The notes beneath the pieces were generated by a model. That model ran no database searches, was not told the DNA's origin, and saw nothing but the letters and a program-made list of their open reading frames with translations. A stretch of DNA of 64,000 nucleotides. It comes from Caldalkalibacillus thermarum. Its GTDB lineage: Bacteria; Bacillota; Bacilli; Caldalkalibacillales; Caldalkalibacillaceae. The stretch lies in the NCBI RefSeq assembly GCF_014644735.1, contig NZ_BMKZ01000009.1:18121-82120 (forward strand), written 5' to 3'. Positions within the stretch are counted from its first letter, which is position 1. Every line of letters begins with the position of its first letter. The position numbers and the translations under genes are program-made. Shown here piece by piece: positions 44,960-54,963 of the stretch.

Positions 44960-46092
44960 TTAAGATTAATGAAACCCGCTTGTTGAATGAATTTTTGGAA
45001 CTGGTGCAGATCGACAGCGAGACTAAACACGAACGCCAGATTTGTGATGTGTTGAAAAAGAAATTGGCCGAGCTGGGATTGGCTGTAGTGGAAGACAACA
45101 GCCAACAGGTGACGGGACATGGTGCCGGAAATTTAGTGGCCACGTTGAAAAGAAATGCGAGAGCAACGCTCCCTGTCATTTACTTTACTGCCCATATGGA
45201 TACGGTGGCACCAGGCAAGGGCGTTAAGCCGGTTATTAAAGACGGTTATGTATCCAGTGACGGCACCACGATTCTGGGCAGTGACGACAAAGCAGGTCTG
45301 GCTGTTTTACTGGAAGGAATAAAGGTGTTAAAAGAAAACCATATCCCTCACGGTGAGATCCAATTTGTCTTGACAGTGGGCGAGGAATCGGGCCTGGTTG
45401 GTTCCAAGGCCCTGGACACCAGTTTGCTTCGGGCTGACTTTGGCTTTGCCCTGGACAGTAACGGTCCAGTCGGTAACATCATTGTCGCAGCACCTGCTCA
45501 GGCCAAATTGCATGTCACAGTGTATGGTAAGTCGGCTCATGCCGGGGTTAATCCTGAAGACGGGATCAGTGCCATCCAAGTGGCCAGCCAGGCGATTGCC
45601 AAGATGCCTTTGGGGCGGATTGACCATGAAACAACAGCCAATATCGGCCGCTTTGAAGGCGGGCAAGCCAGTAATGTGGTTTGTGACCTGGTTCATATAT
45701 TAGCGGAGGCCCGCAGCCGGCAGCCGGAAAAACTGGATAAACAAGTACAAAGGATGAAACGCTGTTTCGAGGAGGCAGCACAGGCCAACGGCACTACCGT
45801 AGCTGTGGACATTGAAATGATGTATCCTGCCTTCCGTTTTACGGAGGCAGATCCTGTCGTTCAAGTGGCCAAAAAAGCGGTGCAAAGAGTAGGACGGACA
45901 CCCAAGCTGATCGAAAGCGGGGGTGGCTCTGATGCCAATGTCATTTCAGGTTACGGCATACCCACGGTCAACCTGGCTGTAGGGTACCAAAACATACATA
46001 CCAAAGAGGAACGGATGCCCATTGAGGAATTAATTAAAGCTGCAGAGCTGTTTGTAGCTATTGTGCAGGAAGTTGCCCAAGCCTCTTCCTAA
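44956..46092 (+). CDS. yqjE: M20 family peptidase (YqjE, tripeptidase T-like)
   Basis: 378-residue zinc peptidase of the M20/peptidase T group. The metal-binding sequence includes H in YFTAHMDTVAPG (about residue 80), D in ILGSDDKAGLAVLLEG (about 112), the catalytic glutamates in LTVGEESGLVG (about 144), D in DSNGPVG and H in NIHTKEERMPIEEL near the C-terminus. Follows yqjD in B. subtilis as here. Starts inside the preceding small gene. Confidence 0.9.
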   Translation: MIKINETRLLNEFLELVQIDSETKHERQICDVLKKKLAELGLAVVEDNSQQVTGHGAGNLVATLKRNARATLPVIYFTAHMDTVAPGKGVKPVIKDGYVSSDGTTILGSDDKAGLAVLLEGIKVLKENHIPHGEIQFVLTVGEESGLVGSKALDTSLLRADFGFALDSNGPVGNIIVAAPAQAKLHVTVYGKSAHAGVNPEDGISAIQVASQAIAKMPLGRIDHETTANIGRFEGGQASNVVCDLVHILAEARSRQPEKLDKQVQRMKRCFEEAAQANGTTVAVDIEMMYPAFRFTEADPVVQVAKKAVQRVGRTPKLIESGGGSDANVISGYGIPTVNLAVGYQNIHTKEERMPIEELIKAAELFVAIVQEVAQASS

Positions 46093-46096
46093 ACAC

Positions 46097-46125
46097 TTGA
46101 TTTTTCCCAGCTTCTTTAGTAGAAT
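46097..46125 (+). promoter_or_regulatory. sigma-A promoter of the trpS T-box transcript
   Basis: TTGATT at 46097-46102, a 17-nt spacer and TAGAAT at 46120-46125. The transcript would start near 46132 and include the whole T-box leader. Confidence 0.8.
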
Positions 46126-46131
46126 ATGTAA

Positions 46132-46378
46132 AAAAATCATACGGGCAAGCAATGATGAAGCGCAGTAGGTAACATGGCTTGTCACTTAAGAGAGCTGGTG
46201 GATGGTGCGAACCAGCGGGGCGTGTTACTGAATTGGACTTCTGAGCTATGCAAGAAAAAGGGAGTTCAGATCTTGGTTTTACTCGGAACAATCAAGAGTA
46301 AAGCCAAACTGGACTAATAAAGGTGGCACCGCGGGGGTTCCTCGTCCTTTACAGAAGGATGATGAACCCCTTTTTAGC
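46132..46378 (+). promoter_or_regulatory. tryptophan T-box leader
   Basis: T-box riboregulator of tryptophanyl-tRNA synthetase. The 3' part holds the T-box core AAGGTGGCACCGCGG (46320-46334), whose TGGC pairs with the tRNA acceptor end. A specifier codon TGG (Trp) lies at 46234-46236 inside GAATTGGACTTCTGAGC of Stem I. Uncharged tRNA(Trp) stabilises the antiterminator. Expression would cover trpS and probably the two genes after it. Confidence 0.93.
46334..46375 (+). terminator. T-box regulated terminator
   Basis: GGGGTTC (46334-46340) pairs with GAACCCC (46364-46370), closing over an inner stem, followed by five T. Competes with the T-box antiterminator. Confidence 0.9.
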
Positions 46379-46443
46379 ATGCTTTTGATCTAAACTAAAG
46401 ACTATCTGAGAGAATCTATCCACATCTTACAAAAAAGGAGTGA

Positions 46444-48296
<1,853 letters not shown>

Positions 48297-48310
48297 AGGG
48301 GATTGCAAAA

Positions 48311-49165
48311 ATGTGGTTTACCGCTGCTGTGTTAAGTGCTCTCATCTTTGGATTAGCCGGGTTCGCCATGAAATATGGCTCAACTCGCCAAGGGGCTTTG
48401 AACCCTCTTTTGTTTGGATTGTATGTCAGTGGGAGCATAGGATTTGCTGTAATCATTGTTGTTGAAGGAGAACTCAGCATCAACAGCTGGCTCATGCTTG
48501 CAGGTTTGGTGGTCGGTGTTGGTTCTACGTGGGGGAATTGGTTATTTATGAAAGCGCTGGAGGTGGGACCGGCCAGTTTAACCTCCCCCTTGGTCAATTT
48601 GAACATTGTCTGGGTTGTACTGATGTCCGTTATTGTGTACGGTGAGGTATTGTCTTGGATGGAAGTGGCCGCCATTTTACTCCTGGTTATGGCGGTCAGT
48701 TTGCTCCCTCTCGATCCTCAGGAGTCATTATCCATAAAAAGCAGGGTTTGGTATGTTCTTGTTCTACTGGCCACTGTGCTCTTCTTTTTACGTAACGGTG
48801 GGTTAAAAATTACGGAAGAATGGGGCTTAAACAACACACTGGTTCTTTTTTTTGCTTATTTGTTCGGTGTGGTGTGGTCATGGGGGACACTAAAGTATGA
48901 ACAAAGAGGATCCGACAGTGAGAACAAACCAGGCAGATTCGGCTTTGGCTGTGGTTTAGTAGCGGGCATTTTTTCTTTTGCCGGGATGCAATTGTATGTT
49001 TATGCTTTAGCGACTGGACCGGCCAGCATCGTCTCACCCGTGTTTGCAGCTAATAGTGTGGTTGTGGCCATGTTGTCAGTATTCTTCCTAAAAGAGCGTC
49101 TGTCTCTGATACAAGTGGTGGCTCTAACCGGTATCATGACCGGGATCGTCTTGCTGAGAATTTGA
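48311..49165 (+). CDS. EamA/DMT family transporter
   Basis: 284-residue membrane protein with ten predicted helices in two EamA repeats (about 1-140 and 150-284); each repeat has the characteristic GPASL or GPASI motif (GPASLTSPLVNLNIVW and GPASIVSPVFAAN). Drug/metabolite exporters of this family move amino acids, sugars or drugs. The gene follows the T-box/trpS unit by 14 nt, so an amino-acid substrate such as tryptophan or an indole compound is possible but unproven. Confidence 0.88.
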   Translation: MWFTAAVLSALIFGLAGFAMKYGSTRQGALNPLLFGLYVSGSIGFAVIIVVEGELSINSWLMLAGLVVGVGSTWGNWLFMKALEVGPASLTSPLVNLNIVWVVLMSVIVYGEVLSWMEVAAILLLVMAVSLLPLDPQESLSIKSRVWYVLVLLATVLFFLRNGGLKITEEWGLNNTLVLFFAYLFGVVWSWGTLKYEQRGSDSENKPGRFGFGCGLVAGIFSFAGMQLYVYALATGPASIVSPVFAANSVVVAMLSVFFLKERLSLIQVVALTGIMTGIVLLRI

Positions 49166-49184
49166 ACAGGATACGTCTTGGTTT

Positions 49185-49191
49185 TGTCGAA
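49185..49191 (+). promoter_or_regulatory. Spo0A box upstream of comG (site 1)
   Basis: TGTCGAA, the exact 0A-box core, 83 nt before the comG ribosome-binding region. A second copy lies at 49239. Confidence 0.45.
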
Positions 49192-49219
49192 AAATATTGC
49201 GTAAAAAATTAAAAAATTA

Positions 49220-49248
49220 GCAGGAATTTGAGATGTTGTGTCGAATAC
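49220..49248 (+). promoter_or_regulatory. sigma-H promoter of the comG operon overlapping a Spo0A box
   Basis: GCAGGAATT at 49220-49228 is a perfect RNAGGAWWW -35, and GTCGAATAC at 49240-49248 matches 8 of 9 of RNNGAATWW after 11 nt. A TGTCGAA 0A box (49239-49245) overlaps the -10. No ComK box (AAAA-N5-TTTT pair) is visible in this 154-nt gap, unlike the B. subtilis comG promoter. Confidence 0.65.
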
Positions 49249-49319
49249 TTCACTTGGATTAAAAATACTATACGGGGAGGGATCATCATGGAGTAGATAT
49301 CAGTCTGGCCGTTAACCGA

Positions 49320-50402
49320 ATGATTGATGAGGCTATACGGCGCAGGGCGAGTGACATCCACCTGCAGCCGAAGGAAAACCAAGCAGAGATTTTGTTTCGG
49401 ATTGACGGTTACTTGAACGTTTGGAAATGCACCACATCTGAACAGTTGAAAGCCATGATCACCAGATTGAAATTTATCGGCGACATGGATATTGGTGAAA
49501 CAAGAATTCCTCAGGATGGCGCTGTGTATCATACCTTTTTTCAAGACCGGCTTCATCTCAGACTGTCAACCATGCCGTCGGTGTTCGGTGAGAAGCTGGT
49601 GATTCGTATTTTCCCTCTGCAGCAAGAACGCCTCACCTTAGCTCACCTGGGACTTACACCTCGACAGTATCAACTCCTGCAGCGAATGATTCGGCTCCCG
49701 CATGGACTTTTGCTAATTACCGGCCCTACGGGTTCTGGCAAAACGACGACCTTGTATAAAATTCTTGAAGCGTTAGCTGAGCAAAAAGGGAAAAATATCT
49801 GCAGTTTGGAAGATCCCGTTGAAATGCGCATGCCAGCTTTAACACAAGTGCAAGTCAACCCTCAAAGCGGGCTAACCTTTGCCAAAGGCTTGCGCGCCAT
49901 GTTGCGCCAAGATCCTGACGTGATTTTTGTAGGCGAAATTCGAGATGAGGAAACTGCTGAGATTGCGGTTCGTGCTGCACTCACTGGACATCTCGTCCTG
50001 TCCACGCTCCATACTTATAACACAGTGGGAGCCATAGTCCGCTTGCTGGAAATGGGAGTTAAGCCTTATTATTTGGCCAGTGCATTAATTGGTGTTGTTT
50101 CCCAACGCTTGTTTCGGCTGCTTTGTTCAATTTGTCAAGGCAAGGGATGTTATGGATGTTTTTATACCGGGTATTATGGCCGCCGCGGTGTTTTTGAGAT
50201 GCTTCCTGTTTCACAGAAGATCAGAACAGTCATCCACAATGGGGGAGATGAGGAACGGCTGCGCCAGATTGTACTTGAGTTGAAAATTCCTTCTATTGCC
50301 CAGCAATTGATCCGCTATCAGGCTATTGGTTTAACAACAGCAGAAGAATGCTTTACTTTTTTAGTTGCAGATGAGTATTTCCATAGCACGGATCCGATGT
50401 GA
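49320..50402 (+). CDS. comGA: competence pilus assembly ATPase ComGA
   Basis: 360-residue GspE/PilB-type ATPase that powers the competence pseudopilus. Walker A GPTGSGKTTTLYKIL is near residue 137, Walker B in DPDVIFVGEIRDEE near 197, and a zinc-type CSIC...GCYGC cluster near 268-283. The frame is open but has no standard in-frame start before 49320 and the ATG there lacks an RBS; the good GGGGAGG at 49274 instead points to ATG GAG TAG at 49288, one base out of frame. The N-terminus may be frameshifted or start at a rare codon. First of seven genes of the comG operon. Confidence 0.9.
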   Translation: MIDEAIRRRASDIHLQPKENQAEILFRIDGYLNVWKCTTSEQLKAMITRLKFIGDMDIGETRIPQDGAVYHTFFQDRLHLRLSTMPSVFGEKLVIRIFPLQQERLTLAHLGLTPRQYQLLQRMIRLPHGLLLITGPTGSGKTTTLYKILEALAEQKGKNICSLEDPVEMRMPALTQVQVNPQSGLTFAKGLRAMLRQDPDVIFVGEIRDEETAEIAVRAALTGHLVLSTLHTYNTVGAIVRLLEMGVKPYYLASALIGVVSQRLFRLLCSICQGKGCYGCFYTGYYGRRGVFEMLPVSQKIRTVIHNGGDEERLRQIVLELKIPSIAQQLIRYQAIGLTTAEECFTFLVADEYFHSTDPM

Positions 50403-50411
50403 GGTGCAAGC

Positions 50412-51455
50412 ATGATCACCAAAAGCAATGAGCATCTGTCCTTGAAAGAGCAGGAAAGGTTGTTAACCCGTCTCAGTCAGTTGCTTAGTCAGGGCTATTC
50501 TTTTATGCAGGCCTTGGATGTGATGTTTGTATCATGTCAGGGAAAAGAGCGGGACATGATGAAAAGGCTGGAGTATTTAATTTCAACGGGCACCCCTCTG
50601 ATGGAAGCATTTCAAAAAGCTTCATTTTCAACTGATGTGGTCTTAATCATTGCCCAGGCAGAGACACACGGCAACTTAGCTGAGGCACTGCGCAAGGCCA
50701 GTGAGTGGAAACGGCGTCAAATTCGGTTTAAAGCTGAATTGCGCAAGGCATTGACGTATCCTTTCATCCTATTTGTGGTCATTCTGCTGATTTCTTATCT
50801 TCTGTTCCAAGTGGTCATTCCCCAATTTTCCTATTTGTTTGAGGTTTATGATATTGAGGTGCCGGTGTCGACAACGGTCATCCTCTATCTTGTCAGTATT
50901 TTGGAACAGTACTATATTCCTATGGTTTTGACCCTGTTTCTGATGCTTGCTGCTGTGTTATTCGGCTGGAAAAAAGGGGTCCTGCAAGACAGGGTGGCTC
51001 AGGTTGTTGCCCGATGTCGTTGGATCAACCGCTGGACACGCACCTTTTTTACCATCATGTTTTGTACCCAGCTCGGTTATTTATTGCAAGCCAATGTCCC
51101 TCTCTTTCATGCTTTACAACAAGTGTTACATACGGCGGGTTCTGTTCACTTTAAAAAGACGCTGGAACGGATTGAGCAAGAATTGATGCAGGGAAAATGT
51201 TTATCTGAAGCTTTGAAACAGGATGATGTGTTTGTTCCGGAGTTAAGTGCAGTGGTTTATCATGCGGAAAAAAATGGACAACTGGCCCAGCATTTAGTGA
51301 CATATGGACAATATTTGGAATCGGAAGTGCTTGACCGCTCACTGGAGCGGTTAAAATGGATTGAGCCTGTTTTGCTCTTGATGGTTGGATTGGTAACCTC
51401 CTATTTATTTTTTGCTTTATTTAGGCCTGTCTTCCAGTTAATAGAGGCCCTGTAA
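50412..51455 (+). CDS. comGB: competence pilus membrane protein ComGB
   Basis: 347-residue GspF/PilC-type inner-membrane platform protein of the competence pseudopilus. Two GspF domains are each followed by hydrophobic segments (about 115-150, 165-190 and 325-345). SYLLFQVVIPQFSYLF and VPLFHALQQVL are characteristic. It follows comGA by 9 nt. Confidence 0.92.
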   Translation: MITKSNEHLSLKEQERLLTRLSQLLSQGYSFMQALDVMFVSCQGKERDMMKRLEYLISTGTPLMEAFQKASFSTDVVLIIAQAETHGNLAEALRKASEWKRRQIRFKAELRKALTYPFILFVVILLISYLLFQVVIPQFSYLFEVYDIEVPVSTTVILYLVSILEQYYIPMVLTLFLMLAAVLFGWKKGVLQDRVAQVVARCRWINRWTRTFFTIMFCTQLGYLLQANVPLFHALQQVLHTAGSVHFKKTLERIEQELMQGKCLSEALKQDDVFVPELSAVVYHAEKNGQLAQHLVTYGQYLESEVLDRSLERLKWIEPVLLLMVGLVTSYLFFALFRPVFQLIEAL

Positions 51456-51493
51456 GGAGAAAGGCGAGGATTGTTTTTGAGGCAAAAGATAAT

Positions 51494-51865
51494 ATGAATG
51501 GGAGTGTTGAGAAGGTGATGTTGAAAAAAATTAATATAAGGGAGCGGGAAGGTGGGTTCACCTTAATTGAAATGCTGATCGTCTTGTTTATTATCGGGGT
51601 TTTGTTGCTCGTGATTATGCCCAGTTTAACTGACTCAGGAGTCCAGGCCCAACAAAAAGCTTGTGATGCCAATAAAAAAATGATTGGGGCCCAGGTGGAA
51701 GCTTATTATTTGGATCACCAGAGGCAATATCCAAAAGATGTAACTCAGTTGGTTAGTAAAGGTTATCTCAAAGAGATTCCCATGTGTCCGATGCAACCAA
51801 CCGATGAAGCATCCTATACGATTAACCAACAGAATGGAGAAGTAACGTGTCAGTATCACAAATAG
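51494..51865 (+). CDS. comGC: major competence pseudopilin ComGC
   Basis: 123-residue class I prepilin. The prepilin peptidase site is GGFTLIEMLIVLF (cleavage after G before F, Glu at +5), followed by a 24-residue membrane helix and a short C-terminal globular part ending in CQYHK. Two cysteines (ACDANKK and MCPMQP) may form a disulfide. The leader is short if an internal ATG at 51518 is used; both starts share the frame. Processed by ComC, which is not in this window. Confidence 0.93.
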   Translation: MNGSVEKVMLKKINIREREGGFTLIEMLIVLFIIGVLLLVIMPSLTDSGVQAQQKACDANKKMIGAQVEAYYLDHQRQYPKDVTQLVSKGYLKEIPMCPMQPTDEASYTINQQNGEVTCQYHK

Positions 51866-51937
51866 AGAAACTGACGACAAGTTAAAGAAAGCGATTGACA
51901 GTGAAAATGAACAGGTTAACAGGGAGTAAGCAAGAGG

Positions 51938-52393
51938 ATGGCCAGGGCGAAAGGACAGTTTCAAGCGGGGTTTACCTTGGTGGAAATGTTGATGGTTTTA
52001 GCAATTTTCGCAATTGTGGTGACCATGGTTATTCCAGTGTATCATGTTCCCCATCAGCATCTGGAGATGGAAGATTTTTTTCAACAGCTGGAGAACGATT
52101 TGTTTTTGGCCCAACAGACAGCGCTGACAGAGCTGCAACATGTAGAAGTGGAGTTTAACCCTGTTAATAGCCTTTACATTGTACGCTACCGGTATGGTGA
52201 GACTATTTTCTTGCGCAGATTTCCTGATGGGGTTTCTATGAGCACCAATTTTCCCCGCAATCGTTTTCATTTTAACCGGCACGGTCATATCAGCCAAGGG
52301 GGGCGGTTGTTTTTTTACTATGAGACGCCAAATGGAACGGAAACAAGAACCTATATATTTCAACTGGCATCGGGACGTTACAGGGTGGAATAG
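51938..52393 (+). CDS. comGD: minor competence pseudopilin ComGD
   Basis: 151-residue prepilin-like protein with the type IV N-methylation motif AGFTLVEMLMVLAIF near residue 10, then a beta-rich C-terminal domain. A GAGG directly before the ATG and the upstream GGGAG can act as RBS. Its end overlaps the comGE open frame by over 60 nt. Confidence 0.9.
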   Translation: MARAKGQFQAGFTLVEMLMVLAIFAIVVTMVIPVYHVPHQHLEMEDFFQQLENDLFLAQQTALTELQHVEVEFNPVNSLYIVRYRYGETIFLRRFPDGVSMSTNFPRNRFHFNRHGHISQGGRLFFYYETPNGTETRTYIFQLASGRYRVE

Positions 52394-52766
52394 GCTGGTC
52401 AATGGCCATGAGCAAGGTTTTTTCCTGCTGGAAGTGATCATTGCCTTGTCTGTTTTCGCCCTTGTCTGTTTCACGGTTTTTCCGGCGTGGCAAGTTTTGC
52501 AGGAAAAGAGATTTGAACAGCAACAAAAAAGTTTAGCGATTGATCTGGCCCAAAATGAAATGGAACGTTTTCGAGCCGGTCTGATTGATGGGGGAGAGAC
52601 AAAGCGTACCATCGTGCTGCAGGAGCATCAATTTCAGGTTCAGTGGAAAATTGACAGGCAAACCAGTTTGGAAGAAGGAAAGGTAGAGATTGAATGGCAT
52701 ATCATGGGAGGGACAGGGAACAAAAGCAAGTTGGAGTTTGTTGTTTATCGAAACAAGAGGGATTAA
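52320..52766 (+). CDS. comGE: minor competence pseudopilin ComGE
   Basis: 148-residue open frame with the prepilin motif QGFFLLEVIIALSVF at about residue 32-46, so the protein follows ComGD in the comG operon. Only the ATGs at 52320 and 52332 are available as standard starts, both inside comGD, giving an unusually long leader and a 60-74 nt overlap. An ancillary pilin that helps build the pseudopilus. Identity as ComGE rests on order and the motif. Confidence 0.82.
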   Translation: MRRQMERKQEPIYFNWHRDVTGWNRLVNGHEQGFFLLEVIIALSVFALVCFTVFPAWQVLQEKRFEQQQKSLAIDLAQNEMERFRAGLIDGGETKRTIVLQEHQFQVQWKIDRQTSLEEGKVEIEWHIMGGTGNKSKLEFVVYRNKRD

Positions 52767-53194
52767 CCCTGGTCGAACTGATGGTGTATATGGGATTATT
52801 GGGGGGCGTTTGTTTAACCGTTTTTCCGGTTTTGAGTTTTTTCTTGGAAGTGCCCCAATCATGGCAGAAAACGGTACGTTTACAACGGGAGGCCCAAATT
52901 TTCTTTCAGCAGTTTGAACGGGAAGTCCAACAGTCACAACAGTATGTGCTGGAAAATAATAAACGCATCCACTTTTTTGACCAGCATGATCAGATCACTT
53001 ATGAGAAGCATGGTGATGTGATCCGCCGGCAATTAAACCATGAAGGACATGTGGTGATGTGTCAATTTGTCAGGGAAATCACCTTTGAGCCAGTCACACA
53101 GCAGCTGTTTAAAGCAGAGTTAACATTGGAGAAAGAGGGGGCGTTGTTTCATACTGAACGCTGGATAGGATTGCGGGCGGTGACCAGGGAGTAA
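52694..53194 (+). CDS. comGF: minor competence pseudopilin ComGF
   Basis: 166-residue protein with a leader and QEGLTLVELMVYMGLLGG hydrophobic helix near residue 21-39, then a soluble domain with REAQIFFQQFEREVQQSQQY. Position after ComGE and the pattern of a ComGF (Pfam ComGF-type) domain support the call. The open frame begins within comGE (73-nt overlap); no later standard start is present. Confidence 0.85.
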   Translation: MAYHGRDREQKQVGVCCLSKQEGLTLVELMVYMGLLGGVCLTVFPVLSFFLEVPQSWQKTVRLQREAQIFFQQFEREVQQSQQYVLENNKRIHFFDQHDQITYEKHGDVIRRQLNHEGHVVMCQFVREITFEPVTQQLFKAELTLEKEGALFHTERWIGLRAVTRE

Positions 53195-53200
53195 CAAGCA

Positions 53201-53617
53201 ATGGTAAGAGTGGGTTGGCAAAAGGAAGAAGGTTATGCTTTATATTTGGTCATGGTGATTTCCCTCTTCCTGTTTCTTATTCTTGCTCATCTGCTGGGCA
53301 CCTATGTTAATCAAACAAACATGATCCGGGCTAAGGAACTGCAGGTGCGGGCGGAGAATCTGGTTTTGTCAGCAGTGGCACTGTGGACAGCGCAAGAGCT
53401 AAACGATCAGGAGGGGGATGGGGATAGCCCGGCAAAGACGAGGGAGTGGATGATAGATTTGCAAGACGGAACGGTCACACTGAAGCAAGAGTCAGAGAAT
53501 GGCCACGTTGTGGTCCTCACCATTGAAGCACGGGTTAAAGACAGTGATGTCAAAAGGAGAGTCAGAGTGACGGTTAACCTTGACACAGGGGAAATCGTGG
53601 CTTGGAGAAATTTGTAA
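53201..53617 (+). CDS. comGG: competence protein ComGG
   Basis: 138-residue protein with an N-terminal membrane helix (about 13-35, YALYLVMVISLFLFLILAH) and a short beta-rich C-terminal part ending in DTGEIVAWRNL. It lacks a canonical GF prepilin motif, which is usual for ComGG. It follows comGF by 6 nt and closes the operon. It converges on ilvA with 28 nt between the stops. Confidence 0.85.
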   Translation: MVRVGWQKEEGYALYLVMVISLFLFLILAHLLGTYVNQTNMIRAKELQVRAENLVLSAVALWTAQELNDQEGDGDSPAKTREWMIDLQDGTVTLKQESENGHVVVLTIEARVKDSDVKRRVRVTVNLDTGEIVAWRNL

Positions 53618-53645
53618 TGGATCATGAAAATAATAACCCGACCCT

Positions 53646-54854
53646 TTACACCTTTTTGGTAAAGTGATAACCGTTGGCTGCAAGCTCGTTTTCGATCTCC
53701 TTAATATGCTCATGGTTTCTGGTCTCCATCGCAATCTCAATTTCGGTTTGGCCAGGTTTGAGACGGGGACTGATGCGGTAATGATTCACAGAAATAACAT
53801 TGGCCTTCAGTTTGGCGAGCAGGGTGAGCAAGCGGCTCAGGTTTCCGGGCCGGTCCGGTACAATCGTGACGATGCTGAGATAACGCCCCGCTTCCACCAG
53901 CCCCAGTTCAATCATGCGGGAGATAAAAGTAATATCCACATTGCCGCCGCTGATGATCACCGCCACTTTTTGACGCTTAAGGTTGAGCTTTCCGTTTAAT
54001 AAAGCCGCCAATCCGACTGCCCCAGAGCCTTCAACCAATAATTTACTCCGCTCCAGTAAATAGAGCATGGTCCTGGAAATTTCATCTTCGCTTACGGCCA
54101 CCACATCGTCCACATATTGTTGCACGAGGTCAAAGGTTAGCTTGCCAGGTTTCTTGACCGCGATGCCATCGGCGATCGTTCCTTCGGTGGTGACCTGTAC
54201 AGGCTGCTGGGCTTTCAGTGAAGAGAGCATGCTGGGACACTGGGCAGCCTGAACACCATACACCTTAACGTGTGGATGGGTCTGTTTAACCGCCAAGGCA
54301 ATGCCCGCAATCAGCCCTCCTCCCCCGATGGGGCAGACGATGCTGTCCACATCAGGAAGCTGCTCTAAAATTTCAAGTCCAATGGTTCCCTGGCCAGCGA
54401 TAACATGGGGATCATCAAAGGCGTGAATAAACACAGCGCCTGTTTGCTGCTGATGCTGTTCAGCAAAAGCAAGGGCTTCATCAAAGGTGTGTCCATGCAG
54501 AATCACGTTGGCCCCATAGTTCTTCGTGGCCTCGACTTTAGCCAAGGGTGCCCCTTCCGGCATCACAACCGTACAGTTAATTTGAGCTTGACTGCTGCTA
54601 TAGGCCACCCCTTGGGCATGATTGCCGGCTGAAGCAGCTACCACTCCCCTTTTTCTTTCCGTTGGGGTCAGAGACATAAGTTTGTTGTAAGCTCCCCGGA
54701 TCTTAAACGACCCAGTTTTTTGTAAATTTTCCAATTTTAAATATATGTCACTGCCGATCAGTGTGCTGTAAGTGTGGGAAAAATCAAGGGGGGTCATATG
54801 GGCGATGGTGCTTACCACTTGGCGCGCAGTTTTAATATCTTCTTGGGACAGCAC
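53646..54854 (-). CDS. ilvA: threonine ammonia-lyase with ACT domain
   Basis: 402-residue PLP enzyme that deaminates threonine to 2-oxobutyrate for isoleucine synthesis or catabolism. The PLP lysine is in KTGSFKIRGAYNKL (about residue 60), AASAGNHAQGVAYS is the substrate loop and VCPIGGGGLIAGIA the phosphate loop. A single C-terminal ACT-like domain (about 325-402) makes this the medium-length form. On the minus strand the GTG at 54854 follows GAGGGA; a TTG at 54869 lacks an RBS. It sits antisense between comG and aroK. Shares the valine/isoleucine theme with bcd-bkd. Confidence 0.9.
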   Translation of the reverse strand: MLSQEDIKTARQVVSTIAHMTPLDFSHTYSTLIGSDIYLKLENLQKTGSFKIRGAYNKLMSLTPTERKRGVVAASAGNHAQGVAYSSSQAQINCTVVMPEGAPLAKVEATKNYGANVILHGHTFDEALAFAEQHQQQTGAVFIHAFDDPHVIAGQGTIGLEILEQLPDVDSIVCPIGGGGLIAGIALAVKQTHPHVKVYGVQAAQCPSMLSSLKAQQPVQVTTEGTIADGIAVKKPGKLTFDLVQQYVDDVVAVSEDEISRTMLYLLERSKLLVEGSGAVGLAALLNGKLNLKRQKVAVIISGGNVDITFISRMIELGLVEAGRYLSIVTIVPDRPGNLSRLLTLLAKLKANVISVNHYRISPRLKPGQTEIEIAMETRNHEHIKEIENELAANGYHFTKKV

Positions 54855-54963
54855 AGGGATCCCTCGCAATCGTCTACGGTTTTTTTGTCTTTATTAATAT
54901 TTTCGGTTCTGATATAGATATACTTGAGGGTAGTAAGAAGATGACATCAAAAGGGGATCTGTT

